Assembly: GCA_021399435.1 (NCBI GenBank)
Contig: JAJTUP010000068.1
Location: forward strand, 186,001-250,000
DNA: 64,000 nucleotides
Origin: Diaporthe sp. PMI_573
Taxonomy: Eukaryota; Ascomycota; Sordariomycetes; Diaporthales; Diaporthaceae
Direction of reading: 5' to 3'
Below the pieces are notes generated by a model. It ran no database searches and was not told the origin of the DNA. It saw nothing but the letters and a program-made list of their open reading frames with translations. Below are positions 10,345-21,995 of the stretch, piece after piece (positions within the stretch are counted from its first letter, which is position 1; each line of letters opens with the position of its first letter). The translations under genes and the position numbers were made by a program.

Positions 10345-10881
10345 AGTACGCCGTTGTGCCTGTTGTTGGTGAGCATACATGGGCAACTTGTTCTGTTATT
10401 CTGTTGCTTGTTCTGTATAACGTGTTAATTTTTTTTTATTCTGTTATTCTGTTATCATGTTATGGCTCTCACACTAATCTGTTATAACGGAATAACAGAA
10501 TAAACAGGATAAGTGAATAAGCTTTTTTCATTGCTTTTGTCACATCCAACGGGCCAAAAGGTCATACATTTGATCAAACCGGAAGGAAGGTCCCTCAGCT
10601 GCTCAGAAAGGCTGTTCACCGGCAGGTCGGAAGTCCGAACTTCCGGTCAGAAGTTGGTGTCACTTATCTTTCCCAAAAAGCAAGTTCTTCAACACAACGG
10701 CCGCGGAGGCCATTCACCCTAGGTATAAGAAACCGACCTATTTTCCACTCGTTAGATAGAGAACCAAGAGCTTCTATGACAATCAATTCATCGCTGAATG
10801 TGACAGCTTTTTATCGCCCCAGACATCACAAATACCGGAAAATTTTCGTATTAAGGTAGTTTTCATCTCATACCCATCATT
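10345..10881. other. AT-rich tract with TTCTGTTAT direct and inverted repeats
   Basis: Between 10388 and 10510 the motif TTCTGTTAT recurs about five times, and its inverse (ATAACAGAA) follows at about 10490-10502. A (T)n run lies at 10430-10437. This may be subterminal repeat DNA of the hAT element whose transposase fragment starts at 10882. No gene is seen. Confidence 0.5.
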
Positions 10882-11643
10882 ATGGCTTCAGAGAGCGATA
10901 TTTTATCGTCGATCGGCGACTCTAATTCTCAAATATCTGATCAATTGCCTTCAAATTTCTTTTCCATTATGGATCGGCAGTATCCAGATAAGAATAAACC
11001 GCTTACCGCCGGCCGCAAACGAAAGACCAAAGGCACTGTGCTTTATGTGTGCCGATTATGCCCTAAATGGAGTCATGGGCATCGAGCAACAGCTGTACAG
11101 CATATCAGAAACCGCCATGCTGCACAGCTTCGACCGCCGCCGCCGCCTTCGCCGATATCATCGAATCAACGCTCATTAACCGCCATGTTTGCATCTATCC
11201 CAACACCTGATAGTCTTCGGCAGGCTTTCAATCGGCAGGCATATAATGAAGCTGTTATAGGACTGCTCACACGGCGGAGAGCTCCTTTTTCAGCTGTTGA
11301 ATGGAACGAGTTGAAGGATCTCGCTTTGGCATGCAATCCGACCATCGGTGATCAATTAATCACCTCCAGACGTCAGGCCATGCGTCACATTGCGGAAAAT
11401 CACGTATTTTATAGAGATCAGATCAAAGGCAAACTAGCAATCGCGTCTTCGCCTATTCATATCTCCACCGATCTCTGGACATCGCCACATCGCCATGCTC
11501 TACTGGCTGTTTGTGCTCAATGGGTTGACCAGGATTATCAGCTGCAGAAGGCACTTCTAGGACTACCGGAATGTCGCGACAACCACTCTGGAGAGCGGCA
11601 AGCTGATCTCATTATGAGTATTCTCGAGAGTACACAAAGTTAA
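10882..11643 (+). pseudogene. hAT transposase, N-terminal fragment with BED zinc finger
   Basis: An ORF of 253 codons starting MASESDILSSIGD carries a BED-type zinc finger (CRLCPKWSHGHRATAVQHIR followed by NRH, about residues 57-82) and the start of the hAT catalytic region (IHISTDLWTSPHRHALLAVC; the Asp of TDLW is the usual first catalytic Asp). It stops at 11643, well before the rest of the ribonuclease-H-like domain and the C-terminal dimerisation domain. A different hAT transposase begins 54 bp later. A broken element. Confidence 0.8.
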
Positions 11644-11696
11644 ACAAGTCTATTCTGGGAGGTTTTACTGTTATGACCTTACTACCTCAAATCGAA

Positions 11697-14141
11697 ATGG
11701 CCACCTTCCATCCTACCAAGTCAACCACGCCCGTTCCAGAACGTACAGAAGAAGACAATCAACGGCTCTTTCAGCTCTACAAAGGCTGGACCTTGACGGA
11801 GAGAGACGGCCAAGTGCGTCAATGGGTATATCAATTCGGCTACGATATCCAGCATGCCCAGAAGGGGGAACGCCGATGGGTGTGTTGTCTTTGCATCAAG
11901 CAAAAGCGGCCGAGGCCAAAGAGTTATGCCATCAAAGGGTTGCAGAACGCTGAGGGTCACCTGTACACGGACCACAATGGCATCATGGATCCGACGGGCA
12001 AGAGGCAAAAGCCTGCAAAGGCATCTGAGAAAGCACATCAGTCCATTGCAACAATCCTACAGTTGAACCCCACGGAGCCGAAGGAACAAGATTTGATCAA
12101 TACGCTGATCAAACGTTTCGACAAAACTGTATTCCAGCAGAAACTTGTCAACTGGATTGTCAATTCTAACCAATCCTTCTCGATCGTCAACGATCAAGAT
12201 CTTCGAGACATCTTCAACTACCTCAATCCATCTGTCGAGATCACAAAAGCTAACATTACTGACGTGACCGTGCGTGCCATCGCAGAACGAGAATTTACCA
12301 ACAACATGGAAAGAGTGAAGGATGCTTTGCGGAAGAGTCCAGGACAGATCCATATCCAGTACGATGGCTGGAAGTCTGGTAACCGACACGCCTTATACGG
12401 CATCACATGTGTGTTTCGGGATTCCAACGACCGGCCACAGAAGTGTGTCCTCGGCCTGCCTGAACTTACAGAGCGGCACACAGGCGAGAATATCGCCGGG
12501 CAGATCATCGAGATCATTCGAGAGTACGAGATCAGCGATAAAATCGGGTATTTCACACTGGATAATGCCGGTAACAATAAAACCTCGATGGAGGAGCTTG
12601 CATTAGAATTCGGCTTCGACTGGGAAAAGCGATGGATTCGCTGCGTTGGCCACGTTGTCAACATAGTAGTGAAACAGATGCTGTATGGCAAGAACCCGGA
12701 TGCTTTCGAGAAAGAGCTCTTCGAAGGACTTCACACGGCAGCGAAGGAGCATGAAGTCTGGAGGAGGCGAGGCTCCGTTGGAAAATGGCATAACTTTGCT
12801 GTTGTAGGTGGCTCAGTCCCCGATTTTATTTGTTATACTCACGAAGTCCTAGGAGGTGAGCAGATCGGACACGTGGACCGATATGCTCAAGAAGGTACAG
12901 GCTGTCGAGAGCCAACTCTCTGACGACGCTCAGCTCAAGAAACACCGTCCAGTTGGAGTTGTGGTCGACAATGCTACCCGGTGGCTTTCTCAATTCTCGA
13001 TGATTGAGCGTGCTCTGGTTTTAAGGCCATTTTATAATTCTTTTGTCCAGAGAGCGTCAAACGAGTGGGAGAAGGCCAACTTGACGAGAACTGGCAACAT
13101 CAAAAAGGGCTCCAAGCAGCCCTTCTTCCTGAAGGAAGAGAACCGCATGACAACTGATGATTGGCATGTGCTTGGGACTCTTTACGACATTTTGCTTGAC
13201 TTCAAGCTGGTTGTGAAAGGCCTTGAGGGTGATGGACAGGGAAAACACCGCAGAAACGTCGAGGAAAACGAGGTCGAGCCCCCACTGTCTGGTAAGCCTT
13301 AGACTTTGCAAAAGCGGCCCTATTCTTATTCTAGCAGCTGACTTGTACAGGTACAAGCTGGGATCTTATTCACGCGTACGAATTTCTTCTCGAAACCCTT
13401 GAATCCGCGAAAAGAGCAGTCGCCAATTTTCCAGACGGCCACCACCTCGCAGTCAACATCAACCTGGGTTGGCTCAAATTGAACGAATACTACGAGCATT
13501 TGAACGATAGCCCCCTGATCTATGGCGCCGCAGTTCTCCATCCTGCTTACCGGTGGGCACTGTTTGACGATTTGTGGGGAGACGACGAGGAAAGACAGCT
13601 GTGGATTACCAAGGCGCAGGAGATGGTCCAGGATCTTTGGGAGAGAGAGTATAGGGACCTTGAGGTTGATGATCCAGAGATTGAATTGCCTGCCAATAAG
13701 CGTCTGAAGACCTCAAGAAACAAGTTCACAGCGTGGCGCACGAAAAAGCGAGGACTGATGGCTGGAGGGATTTCTGTTACCGAGTCGCACATTCAATCCC
13801 CAGCTCAATCCCCTAGGTCCTCAGTTGGCGGTCTGGATCTTGATGAATACGAGCAGTGGAAGCGCGATATCGAGGATGCTGACGCTTCTGTCACAGATCC
13901 CTACGAATACTGGCACATAAGGCGGCTCAAATACCCCCGGCTGTCTAGGATGGCCTTGGATCTGCTTACTGTGCCACCTATGTCAGCCGAGTGTGAGAGG
14001 CTATTCTCGACCACTGGCCGCATGGTTACCAAGAGCCGCAATAGGCTAGATGCCAGTACAATTGGGCTTTGTCAGACACTACGGAGTTGGTTGCGTGCTG
14101 GTTTGATCGGGTCGCTAGATAGGATTCTAATGGACGAGTGA
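11697..14141 (+). CDS. hAT transposase, apparently complete, three exons
   Basis: join(11697..12803,12853..13291,13351..14141) gives 778 residues with introns of 49 and 59 bp (GTAGGT...CCTAG, phase 0; GTAAGC...TACAG, phase 1). Residues about 65-115 hold a Cys/His finger-like region (WVCCLCIKQKRPRPKSY...HLYTDHN). Catalytic region: IHIQYDGWKSGNRHALYGIT, FTLDNAGNNKTSMEEL, RCVGHVVNIVVKQML. The C-terminal dimerisation domain has PRLSRMALDLLTVPPMSAEC and ERLFSTTGRMV. It cuts and pastes hAT elements. With introns removed the frame has no stops, so it may be functional. The upstream ATG at 11673 is in frame; I prefer 11697. It abuts a different truncated hAT on the left and GGATCC-rich repeats on the right. 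Confidence 0.85.
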
Positions 14142-14179
14142 CAAAATGACCAAGGCATGGATGCGACCCACTAATTACC

Positions 14180-14290
14180 ATTGTTGGACGAAGTAGGTTT
14201 CCATTCCACAAATTCCACAATATGGATCCATTTCCATAATGGATCCATTTCCACCCATTCCACATCGAAGTCATTAGTCAGCATCCATAT
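14180..14290. repeat. Subterminal repeats at the 3' side of the hAT element
   Basis: Two copies of ATGGATCCATTTCC (about 14220-14250), each with a GGATCC palindrome, lie among repeated TTCCAC motifs (about 14198-14265). Such arrays near element ends are typical hAT transposase binding regions. No matching left terminus was found. Confidence 0.5.
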
Positions 14291-14324
14291 CCACGCCATA
14301 TTCACAAATGTGTCGTGGAGTGTC

Positions 14325-14905
14325 GTGGATTTGAACCCTGATTACAATAACCAGCAGCTGAATTGGCAGAATCGATTCCCCGAAGATACTGATCTTCCAC
14401 CAGCGTACTATGCAGCCCAAATACTCGGTCCATATCGAAAGTGGGCATGGTTCAGGCAAGAATGGGTTCTCCAAGGCGACGAAGAAAAAAAGAAGTGGTT
14501 TGATAACTAATGCACAATCGGCGGTGAAACAGCTCTGGGAGACAGAGTATAAGGGAAGGTACCCTGTTGAGATGCTACCACCGCAAGTCCGGAAGGAGAG
14601 AGATCCTGACCCAGCGTTTGATCGCCAGAGGGAACACAAGCGCATTCGAATAGACGCCCCGGTCTCTACAACTGATTTGTATGAGCAATATATTTCTACC
14701 GACCGGCTCCATGACGAAGAGGCAGGTTGCGACGAGGCCATTGCGTACTGGCTATCCCGTTATGACTCCCAAAGAGACCTCGCTCGCTTCGCTCTGGATC
14801 TGTTTGCGATCTCACCTATGTCAGATGAATGCGAACGGCTTTTTAGTAGCGCAAAGCTTACTATAGTTGATCGCCGTGGTAAGCTGAATAGTGATGTTGT
14901 ACAGT
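14325..14905 (+). pseudogene. hAT transposase, C-terminal fragment with frameshift
   Basis: Two overlapping frames together encode the C-terminal third of a hAT transposase. One frame gives DLPPAYYAAQILGPYRKWAW and ends at a TAA near 14508; after a 1-base shift (about 14508-14513) the other continues AQSAVKQLWETEYKGRYP and reaches the dimerisation motif FALDLFAISPMSDECERLFS. It breaks off near 14905, where the next hAT element begins. It could be the other end of the element whose N-terminus is at 10882-11643, with the intact transposase in between, but no target duplication was found. Confidence 0.7.
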
Positions 14906-17346
14906 TTGTACAACCTTGTTGTACGTACGTACGTACAGGAAGAAAATGTACGTACATGTACTATGTACGTACGACTGAGCCCACTATATTCCAAATCAGG
15001 TAATTTATGGGTCATGCCGTACAAGTACGGAGCTGTACAAAACTTTGCCGGCTTAACAACTCAGCGTTACTCTGCCATTCTCTCCCAATTGAACGCATCG
15101 CCAAAAAAGATGGCCCCTGCCAAAGCTGACGCTGCCTTCATTTGGCGACAGTTTATCGACCTCGGCCGCTCGAACCCCAAGAAAAGCAAGCGATACAGAT
15201 GCCGTCACTGCCAGAAGGAGTTTGCAGCGACCTCTGTTGGGAGGCCGAAAGAGCACCTCGCTGCGTGTGACAAATGGCAAGCTACGCAGCGACAAGAGCG
15301 CCAAGCTCGAGATAACGCCGGCTATCTTCCCTCATATTCTCAAGCTGTACAAAAGAAGATAACGGAGGTCGGAATTCAGCATATCTCTCAGGACGAGAGC
15401 CGCAGTTTCGCCTATGATGCCGCCGCTGCTGTAATCGCCGGCGGTCGCCCCTTCAGCCTCTTCGAGAGCCGTCGTTGGCGTTATTTCTTCACTCGCATCA
15501 AGCCTGGCTGGAAGCCCCCTAGCCGTGCCGTCATCACGCGAATTCTTCCCGAGTTCTATCAGGAAATCTATGACGAGGTTTTCAAACGTATTACCAGCTC
15601 GGAATGGTTCAACATCATATTTGACGCCTCCGATAATGTCTCGGGCCACAGGATCGTTAATATCTCGGTACAGGTACCAGACGGCCCGGCCTTCTACTGG
15701 AAAACACTTGACACGGGAGACGAACAGCACACGGCAGAGAACTGGGTGCGGCTGATCTGGGGAGAAATGCAGCAACTGTGCGGCGGCGATCTCTCCAGGA
15801 TCAATTCTATCTGTACGGATACCGAAAATACGATGCGCTCTGTACACGACCTGCTAGGGGGATTCCCAGAGCTCTCACACATCAACTTCTCTCTGTGCGA
15901 TTCTCACGGCCTTCAGCTTCTGATTAAAGATATTCTTCTTCTTCCCTTCTTCGAGGATCTCTTTAACAACGTCAGCACCCTGCTCGTGTTCTTCTCACGG
16001 TCTAAATTACAATTACAAAGATTGAGAATGTGCCAGCGCACAAGGTGGAACGGAGTAACTCGCGCGCTGATCAGAAGGTACCGGTGAATTGTTAGCTGCG
16101 ACTGAGAAATCGATATACTAACCTGCTCGTTCCGAACAGTATAATTACACGCGGGGGTTCCCAGTACAATTCTTTCTTCTCCCTCCTCCGTTCTCGAGAT
16201 CCTGCCAGAGACTGGTCTGTTCGAAAAGATGTACGGGATGAGTTGCGATCTCAAGATTGCCCCGTTCTCCTGCCCGAAGCGGTTCGGATCATCAAAGACA
16301 GCAGCTTCTGGCTAGAACTCGAGGCTGCGATCGCTGTGCTGAAACCGGTGAACGACTTTCAACACGCTTCTGAGGCTGATGGGGCGGGAATTGCACACGT
16401 TGTAAATCGCTGGCTGCAAATCAAAAGCAAATGGGCTGAGATGAGAGAGGCTGATCAGTTCCCTGATATTCCGTGGGACGATATTGACGCTATATTCAAA
16501 GCTAGGCTTGATAAGCAAACGTACGATATACATTGGATCGCCGATGCCCTCCGGCCTGATACAACAGGTCCAAACTCGAAACTTCCGCCTAGCGTCTTTG
16601 CACGCGTACAAGAATATTTGCAGAAACAGCTGGAAAATGACGACGAGTATCACCGTGCCCTCTCCGAATTCACACACTTCCGAATGCGTACAGGCGGCCC
16701 AGACGGCTTATTCAATAAGCACAGCGCTGTATACGACGATGGCTTCAGGCCAGCAATGGCGTGGCAGTGCCTCCTCAACCAGGGCTCGATTCTGGCTAGA
16801 GTAGCAGTGAAGGTAATGAACACGCTTGCAAACTCCGTACCTTCAGAACGAAGTTTCTCTGCTATCAGTTTCATACACACGAAAGCTCGAAATCGCCTTA
16901 CGCCCATGCACGCGGACATGCAGGCCTTCATTTTTATGAATGATCGCGTATTAGATCGCCTTAAGGATCAGAAGTACGCGCATAAAAAGCGCTGGGCGGA
17001 TCTTGAGGAGAAGGACTGGCTGGAACTTGAAGATTCGTACCTGGAGTTGTTTGTGAATGCGCAGGGCAAGAAGGTCTGGATGGATGGTGTGATGGCCTCT
17101 GCCAATGGAGATTTCGAGTGGGAAGGTGTCTTACAGTCGACAGGTGATATATTGGGGGTTGGTACTGAAGTGGAATCAGTGGTTGGAGACTAGAGTGACA
17201 GGAGACCAGGACCGTATGAATGCTCGTACTCAACTATTGCCTAAAAAGGAAGGAGGAAATTTGTATGGTACAATTTTGTACGTACAGAAAAGTTGTACGT
17301 ACGTACAGCTACCCAAAATACAGTACGTACGTACGTACGTGTACAG
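14895..17346. mobile_element. hAT-type element with GTAC-array termini (approximate ends)
   Basis: Both flanks of the transposase gene carry dense TACGTACGTACGTAC arrays: left at about 14920-14972, right at about 17276-17346. Interspersed ACGTACA and TGTACGT motifs mirror each other and look like subterminal transposase-binding repeats. The element breaks the preceding hAT fragment near 14905. An exact TIR and 8-bp target duplication could not be fixed by eye. Confidence 0.65.
15110..17193 (+). CDS. hAT transposase with BED-like finger, complete, two exons
   Basis: join(15110..16077,16140..17193) gives 673 residues. The 62-bp intron (GTACCG...ATACTAAC...ACAG) is phase 2 and the join restores SIITRGGSQYNSFFSLLR. 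A BED-like zinc finger YRCRHCQKEFAATSVGRPKE then HLAAC lies at about residues 25-55. The catalytic part includes WFNIIFDASDNVSGHRIVNI, ICTDTENTMRSV and NFSLCDSHGLQLLIKDIL, with QRTRWNGV before the intron. The C-terminus has LANSVPSERSFSAISFIHTK, the hAT dimerisation motif in which the Glu belongs to the catalytic set. The frame is open upstream to 14891, but the ATG at 15110 (AAAAAAGATGG) fits best. It is unrelated in detail to the hAT at 11.7-14.1 kb, so at least two hAT lineages are present. Confidence 0.85.
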
Positions 17347-17457
17347 AAAAATGCATCACTAGTAATAGTAGGGAAGCTGAGCGGTGGGAAGGGAAGATCC
17401 GAGATATTCCAAAACTGCCTATTTGACGTCAAGCTTGACGCATGGTGCAGTCCCACG

Positions 17458-18172
17458 TCATGCCTTCGGACACATGCTTGCCACATCCTGCAACGTAGGT
17501 ACCACTCGTTCCATGTCCGCGGCACATTTCGCCACGATTCCTTGAAAAAATGCTGCTGCCCCTGCGTACCTCTGGACATCCTCCTCTAACTGTGCTTGGT
17601 AGCTACAGGACTGACGGTTGCCTTCCTCGGCAATAGTTCTTTGTTCGCGTTCTGTGTCTGCTTTCTTCATCGCTTCTCGAAGCCGTTCTGATAGTCTCGC
17701 TTTTTCCTCCCGGAGCTGATCGATAATGCTGCTGAAACTGGGCTCCGTAGTAGACATCTAATAGAGCAGTTAGGCATCAGCTAAGCGAAGGTTCTGTCCA
17801 CTGACATACCGAGATAATGCTATCCACCGTTGAGACATGTGCGCAAGATGATACAGATTCGAAGGATCTCCCAACTTCCCTGCACAGGAATCTGTAGATA
17901 CCGGTTGAGTGGTCGCTTAGGTTCTTAGCGAAGATCTTAGAGTAGACCTCCTCCTTGCCTTGGACGACCCGCCACGAGTAGAAGTCTGTCTCTCGAGGAT
18001 TGAGACGAACATCGGCGGGCTTGATTTCGATGCCCAATCTCTTGCCTGAATAGATTAGCTAAGCTCGTCTGATTAAGATAGAATCAGTTTTACAGATATG
18101 CTGGGCTAATTTCTCGCGACACTCATCCCTTCCCCGGCGGCGGTCCATATTACTCTGGCGGATTGTCGACAT
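17458..18172 (-). CDS. Small three-exon hypothetical protein with C-terminal coiled coil
   Basis: complement(join(17458..17757,17810..18045,18094..18172)) gives 204 residues; none of the exons stands out alone. Introns are 48 and 52 bp with GTAAAA...TTCAG and GTATGT...ATTAG ends, and intron 2 has a CCTAAC branch site. The N-terminal part is basic (MDRRRGRDECREKLAQHICK), followed by a compact segment with WRVVQGKEEVYSKIFAKNLS. The last exon encodes a heptad-rich helix (IIDQLREEKARLSERLREAM). No signal peptide or membrane segment is seen. I do not recognise the family. Three frame-consistent exons with good splice sites argue that it is a real gene. It lies just beyond the right end of a hAT element. 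Confidence 0.68.
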
Positions 18173-21100
18173 TCTCAAATTAGCTGTTTACATACACAGT
18201 TGCTGGGAGCTAGGCTAGGTTGTTCCCACACGGGATGCTGTTGAGTTCTTATGCTAGCTCTGCAAGTTGGTCGTCTTGCAACCAGCAGCTAAGACTTATT
18301 TCTTATTCAGATATTCACAGCAGTAGTGAATTGTAACCATGAGATACCAAATCAAGTTTTCATAAGTCACTGTATTCAAAAGGGTTCGCTTCAACCCGTG
18401 GCCCCGCTTGTAAGCCAAGCACCTGGTATCTGGCCTGGCCCAGGATCCAGGCGCCCGGCAGCATCCCCAAACCAACCGCCTGGCACCTTGCAGTGATTCA
18501 ATTTCACGGCAAGTTTAACCGAGGCAAGCTAAACTCTCTACGGCTCACTCTCGATTCACCCCCTCATCACTTTAGCACAGTCGCACTCTGGCCTCGTGAC
18601 TATTCCAGATCCAGGGCCAGCTCAACAGGAGGGGTGACTATAGAGGTTGTGAAGAAGTCAAGTCATGGGACACCCGGTGTTCAAAGCTGGCCGGGATTAT
18701 CACTGCTTGATTGCCCTAGGCAACACGGCCGTCCGACCCAATCGGCTCAGTCCCAAGACACCCCTGCACTTGCCCCCCAACTACACAGTACCGACCTAGG
18801 TACCTAGCTGCCTGGCCGCACTGTAGTATAGGTACTTGTAGCGTCAAATTGCGGTGTCAGTGGAGGCGTGCAACCTGGACGGCTGCGCCTTTACGGACCA
18901 ACAAGGGAGATGGCCGAGCAACAGAGTCCGACGGGCGGTGTGTTGTCTCTGGGGCTATTTTAATACGTACTTGGCGCGGAGTAGTTGCGCTACTCGATGT
19001 GAGTGGACAGAGAAGTGCAGCCTATCACATTGGAAGCTTAAGTGGCGACAACGGCGGCTGAAGTAAGTGGCGCGGCAGATGCCAGCAGCGAAATCAATGA
19101 AACCAGCATTTTAACAGTAATTCAATAATTTAAAGATTTGTACGTAGAGATAGCGAGCAGACTAGAGGAGTGTGGTTTCTGTGGAAAGGAATGACAACAT
19201 AATTGAGGCTGAGAATGAAAATGCAACGAATTACACAGCCATCTCTTATGTTCATCTGAAGAGAGACTTCCGGGTAACTAAGATGGAAGATGAGAAGGCT
19301 GAGCTTTACTCCATACTAATGCTAATACGAGCATTCAGGAGATTGTCGGTCTCGAGCAAGAATTGATAACATATAATCGACCGGCCGGAATTTCCTCATA
19401 CGCTGGATTGGGTAAGTCCGAAGTCAGAGCCGGGGTTGATAGCGCGTGGGGACATTGTGGAGACATAAGCTGTGAGGCGGAGTACTGCTTAGAACCAAGC
19501 ATTCACTGTATCCATATATTTTGGGACCACCTGCCAAGAACTAATTTGAGTCTTTCGAGAAGAAAAGACACACAGCCTGAGCTGTTTCAGAAAGATAGCC
19601 CTACGGCAAGTGGCATCTCATTATTTGCTAGGGGCCCATTAAGCTTAACAAAGGAAGACGGGAAAGTCATCCCCCCTGAACAAATCTACTGTATGAGGAT
19701 ATTTATAGAAAGGGTACTCCCTACCAACCAACGCCAGCCCATCTCCTGGTAGATCGAAGGCGATTTGTAATTGATTGTCTGGATTCTACAGTAGCATCGA
19801 AGGCGCAAGTTTGGAGACTCAGCCGTGGATTCCGCGTCATATTAAAGTATTAGTAGTATTGGGTTCGGCTTATGTAAGACCTGTGTCAACGACATTTCCG
19901 GATTTTTGACTCAATATTGAGTCCCTGAAGCCCCATTCATACGTGAAAAAGGGGGTTAAGTTACCCCTAATGAGCAACTTAATACCTTATGCCTTTGGAT
20001 CACCACAGTCATCACTTCGAGAGACCGTGGCTTTCATGTGCACACAATCAAGCATTGAGCTATCCGTGAACGTGTTCTGACTGTGAAAAGGGGTAAACTG
20101 GGCACAAAAGTTTTGCGAGCGGTGGGTCCTCTACTCCGCCGCGCCAGTTAATAGGCGCGGTGGCGTGGAAAAGTTAGAACGTTCATCCAGGACTAGATCC
20201 ATCGGTTGAAGCATGAAAGGAGATGGGAACTAAGTGGTTCACTCATTTCCGTATCGCTGTTCCATAAACAAGGCAATTGCACCCTATCATCGTTCAAAAC
20301 GAGTCTCTTCATCTGGTTATCCTCTTAATCACCATGTATTGGCGTGAATACCCACTGCCTGTTGACAGTGGTTGCGCGGTCTCCACTACCAGAATCTCAA
20401 ATCTAAAAGTCCTTGTTTGGAACCTTCCGCGGAAAGTTGGCCAATTCCGAACTGAACATCTTAGTCAAGAATTCTCATCCACGGGGCTTTCCTTCCGGCG
20501 TGGTTGCAGATTATTAGAAAAACAAGGAAAAGACCTGCCACCGTCGTTCAAATGCTGTATTGCCATATGAGAGTCAAGTGTATGCTAGCGCTGTCAACAA
20601 TGGCTTCTTCCACTTGAATGCTGTCTAATTTCTTCAACACAGCAACACTCTATCCAGTCCCTGTCTCAAATTTTATGATCGCCAAGTACAAGACAGACTG
20701 AGAGGCTGTGCCTCATGTTCCGGCAACAAGCATTCAGCACTGTCGTCCAAGGTTCATTTAACCTACGAATCGTGATGCAACATTGGCGCGCCATGCCTTC
20801 GTGTGCGGAGATACCCGAGGACCCATCCAATACACCAAACTTCACCCTTGCCCCAGGGCAACTCTCTCCTTGGCCGGTCGATCACGACGTCATCTGCCAT
20901 GTATGATGGGGCCAAAGAAGGGTGGCCCCTTCCTATAGGCGCCCAGCTTCATCTGTCCTCCTTGTCTCCGTCCAACCAAAGCAATTCCTGATATGGCCTG
21001 GGCTTGGGTAAAGAGATACGGCATATGAGGGTGCAGAGTGGCGCTGATGCTGGGGTCTCGTTGTTCTCAACAAAATCACGGCGCACAAGAGCTGAAGTTA

Positions 21101-21995
21101 CAGTGTGTAGACGGCCATCCATACTCCGGCGGTAATAAGCTGTGGAGAAAGCCCATGAACTACGAATTTTCCAGAAGATCACTGATATATCGTACTCAGG
21201 AGTACATCAGTGCTGGGGGCCTCGAGCATCTCGGTAGCCTGTATCATACAAGGACGAATTTCTAATAGTCAACAGATGACCACGGTGCGGGATCGAATGG
21301 TGCATGAAAATCCCTCCAGCAACCGATAACAACCATAGTTACTCAAACCCAAACTTTCCACGATTTACAATCTCGTACTGTGTACCAATGTCAACGCCAA
21401 AGCCTTGAGAAAGAAGTAGAATCCCCCAACCGAGCTTCACAAGTTTAGTTTACTACACGATATATTCACCATCTGCTCGTACATTCTACAAGACCTATTC
21501 ATCTAGTCAGCGTGCAGATTCCCTTCGCGTTGGCCCCACCCCCCGATACAACATCCCCATTTGTGGAATTCTGTTGTGTGACGCCCCACAATCCAATAGG
21601 GGGACCACTGTACCTAGTCATTTGGTTATGTCCGTATTTGATAATTAATCTAAGTGAGCTTCGTAAGACTAGATAGCTTCCAGCGAACACCTCGATCAGG
21701 TGATTTGCGCTGGGCTGTTTGTTGGGGTAGCTGGCAGTTCCCCGTGACTCGCCAACGGATCTGGCTGTGTTTTTCTCGCGTCTTCGGGCATCTCCTTTTG
21801 GAAAGGTTTCAGCTGCACTGAGATCAACCCACCTGAGTTAATGTGGGCTTTGGATTTCTAAAAGATCCCGTTCTGCAAAATGTTCAAATATCTTTCATGA
21901 ACCATCTGCTTGACGCATTACACTAAGAATTACATCAACACAACTCAGACGAAAGAATCATTTGTTCACGATATCACTGACAATAGTCGGCCATA
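18173..21995. other. Long intergenic stretch without a supported gene
   Basis: About 3.8 kb of mixed composition. ORFs of 60-129 codons (for example 18493-18807, 19363-19752, 20277-20570 on the plus strand) have no recognisable domain, conserved start context or partner exons. The part at about 21880-21995 is probably the promoter and 5' UTR of the glycosyltransferase gene. Confidence 0.5.

Noticed and set aside
18493..18807. 104-codon plus-strand ORF as a gene
   Set aside because: No domain, no splice partners, and composition like the surrounding non-coding DNA.
19363..19752. 129-codon plus-strand ORF as a gene
   Set aside because: No recognisable motif and no supporting context; chance ORF cannot be excluded.
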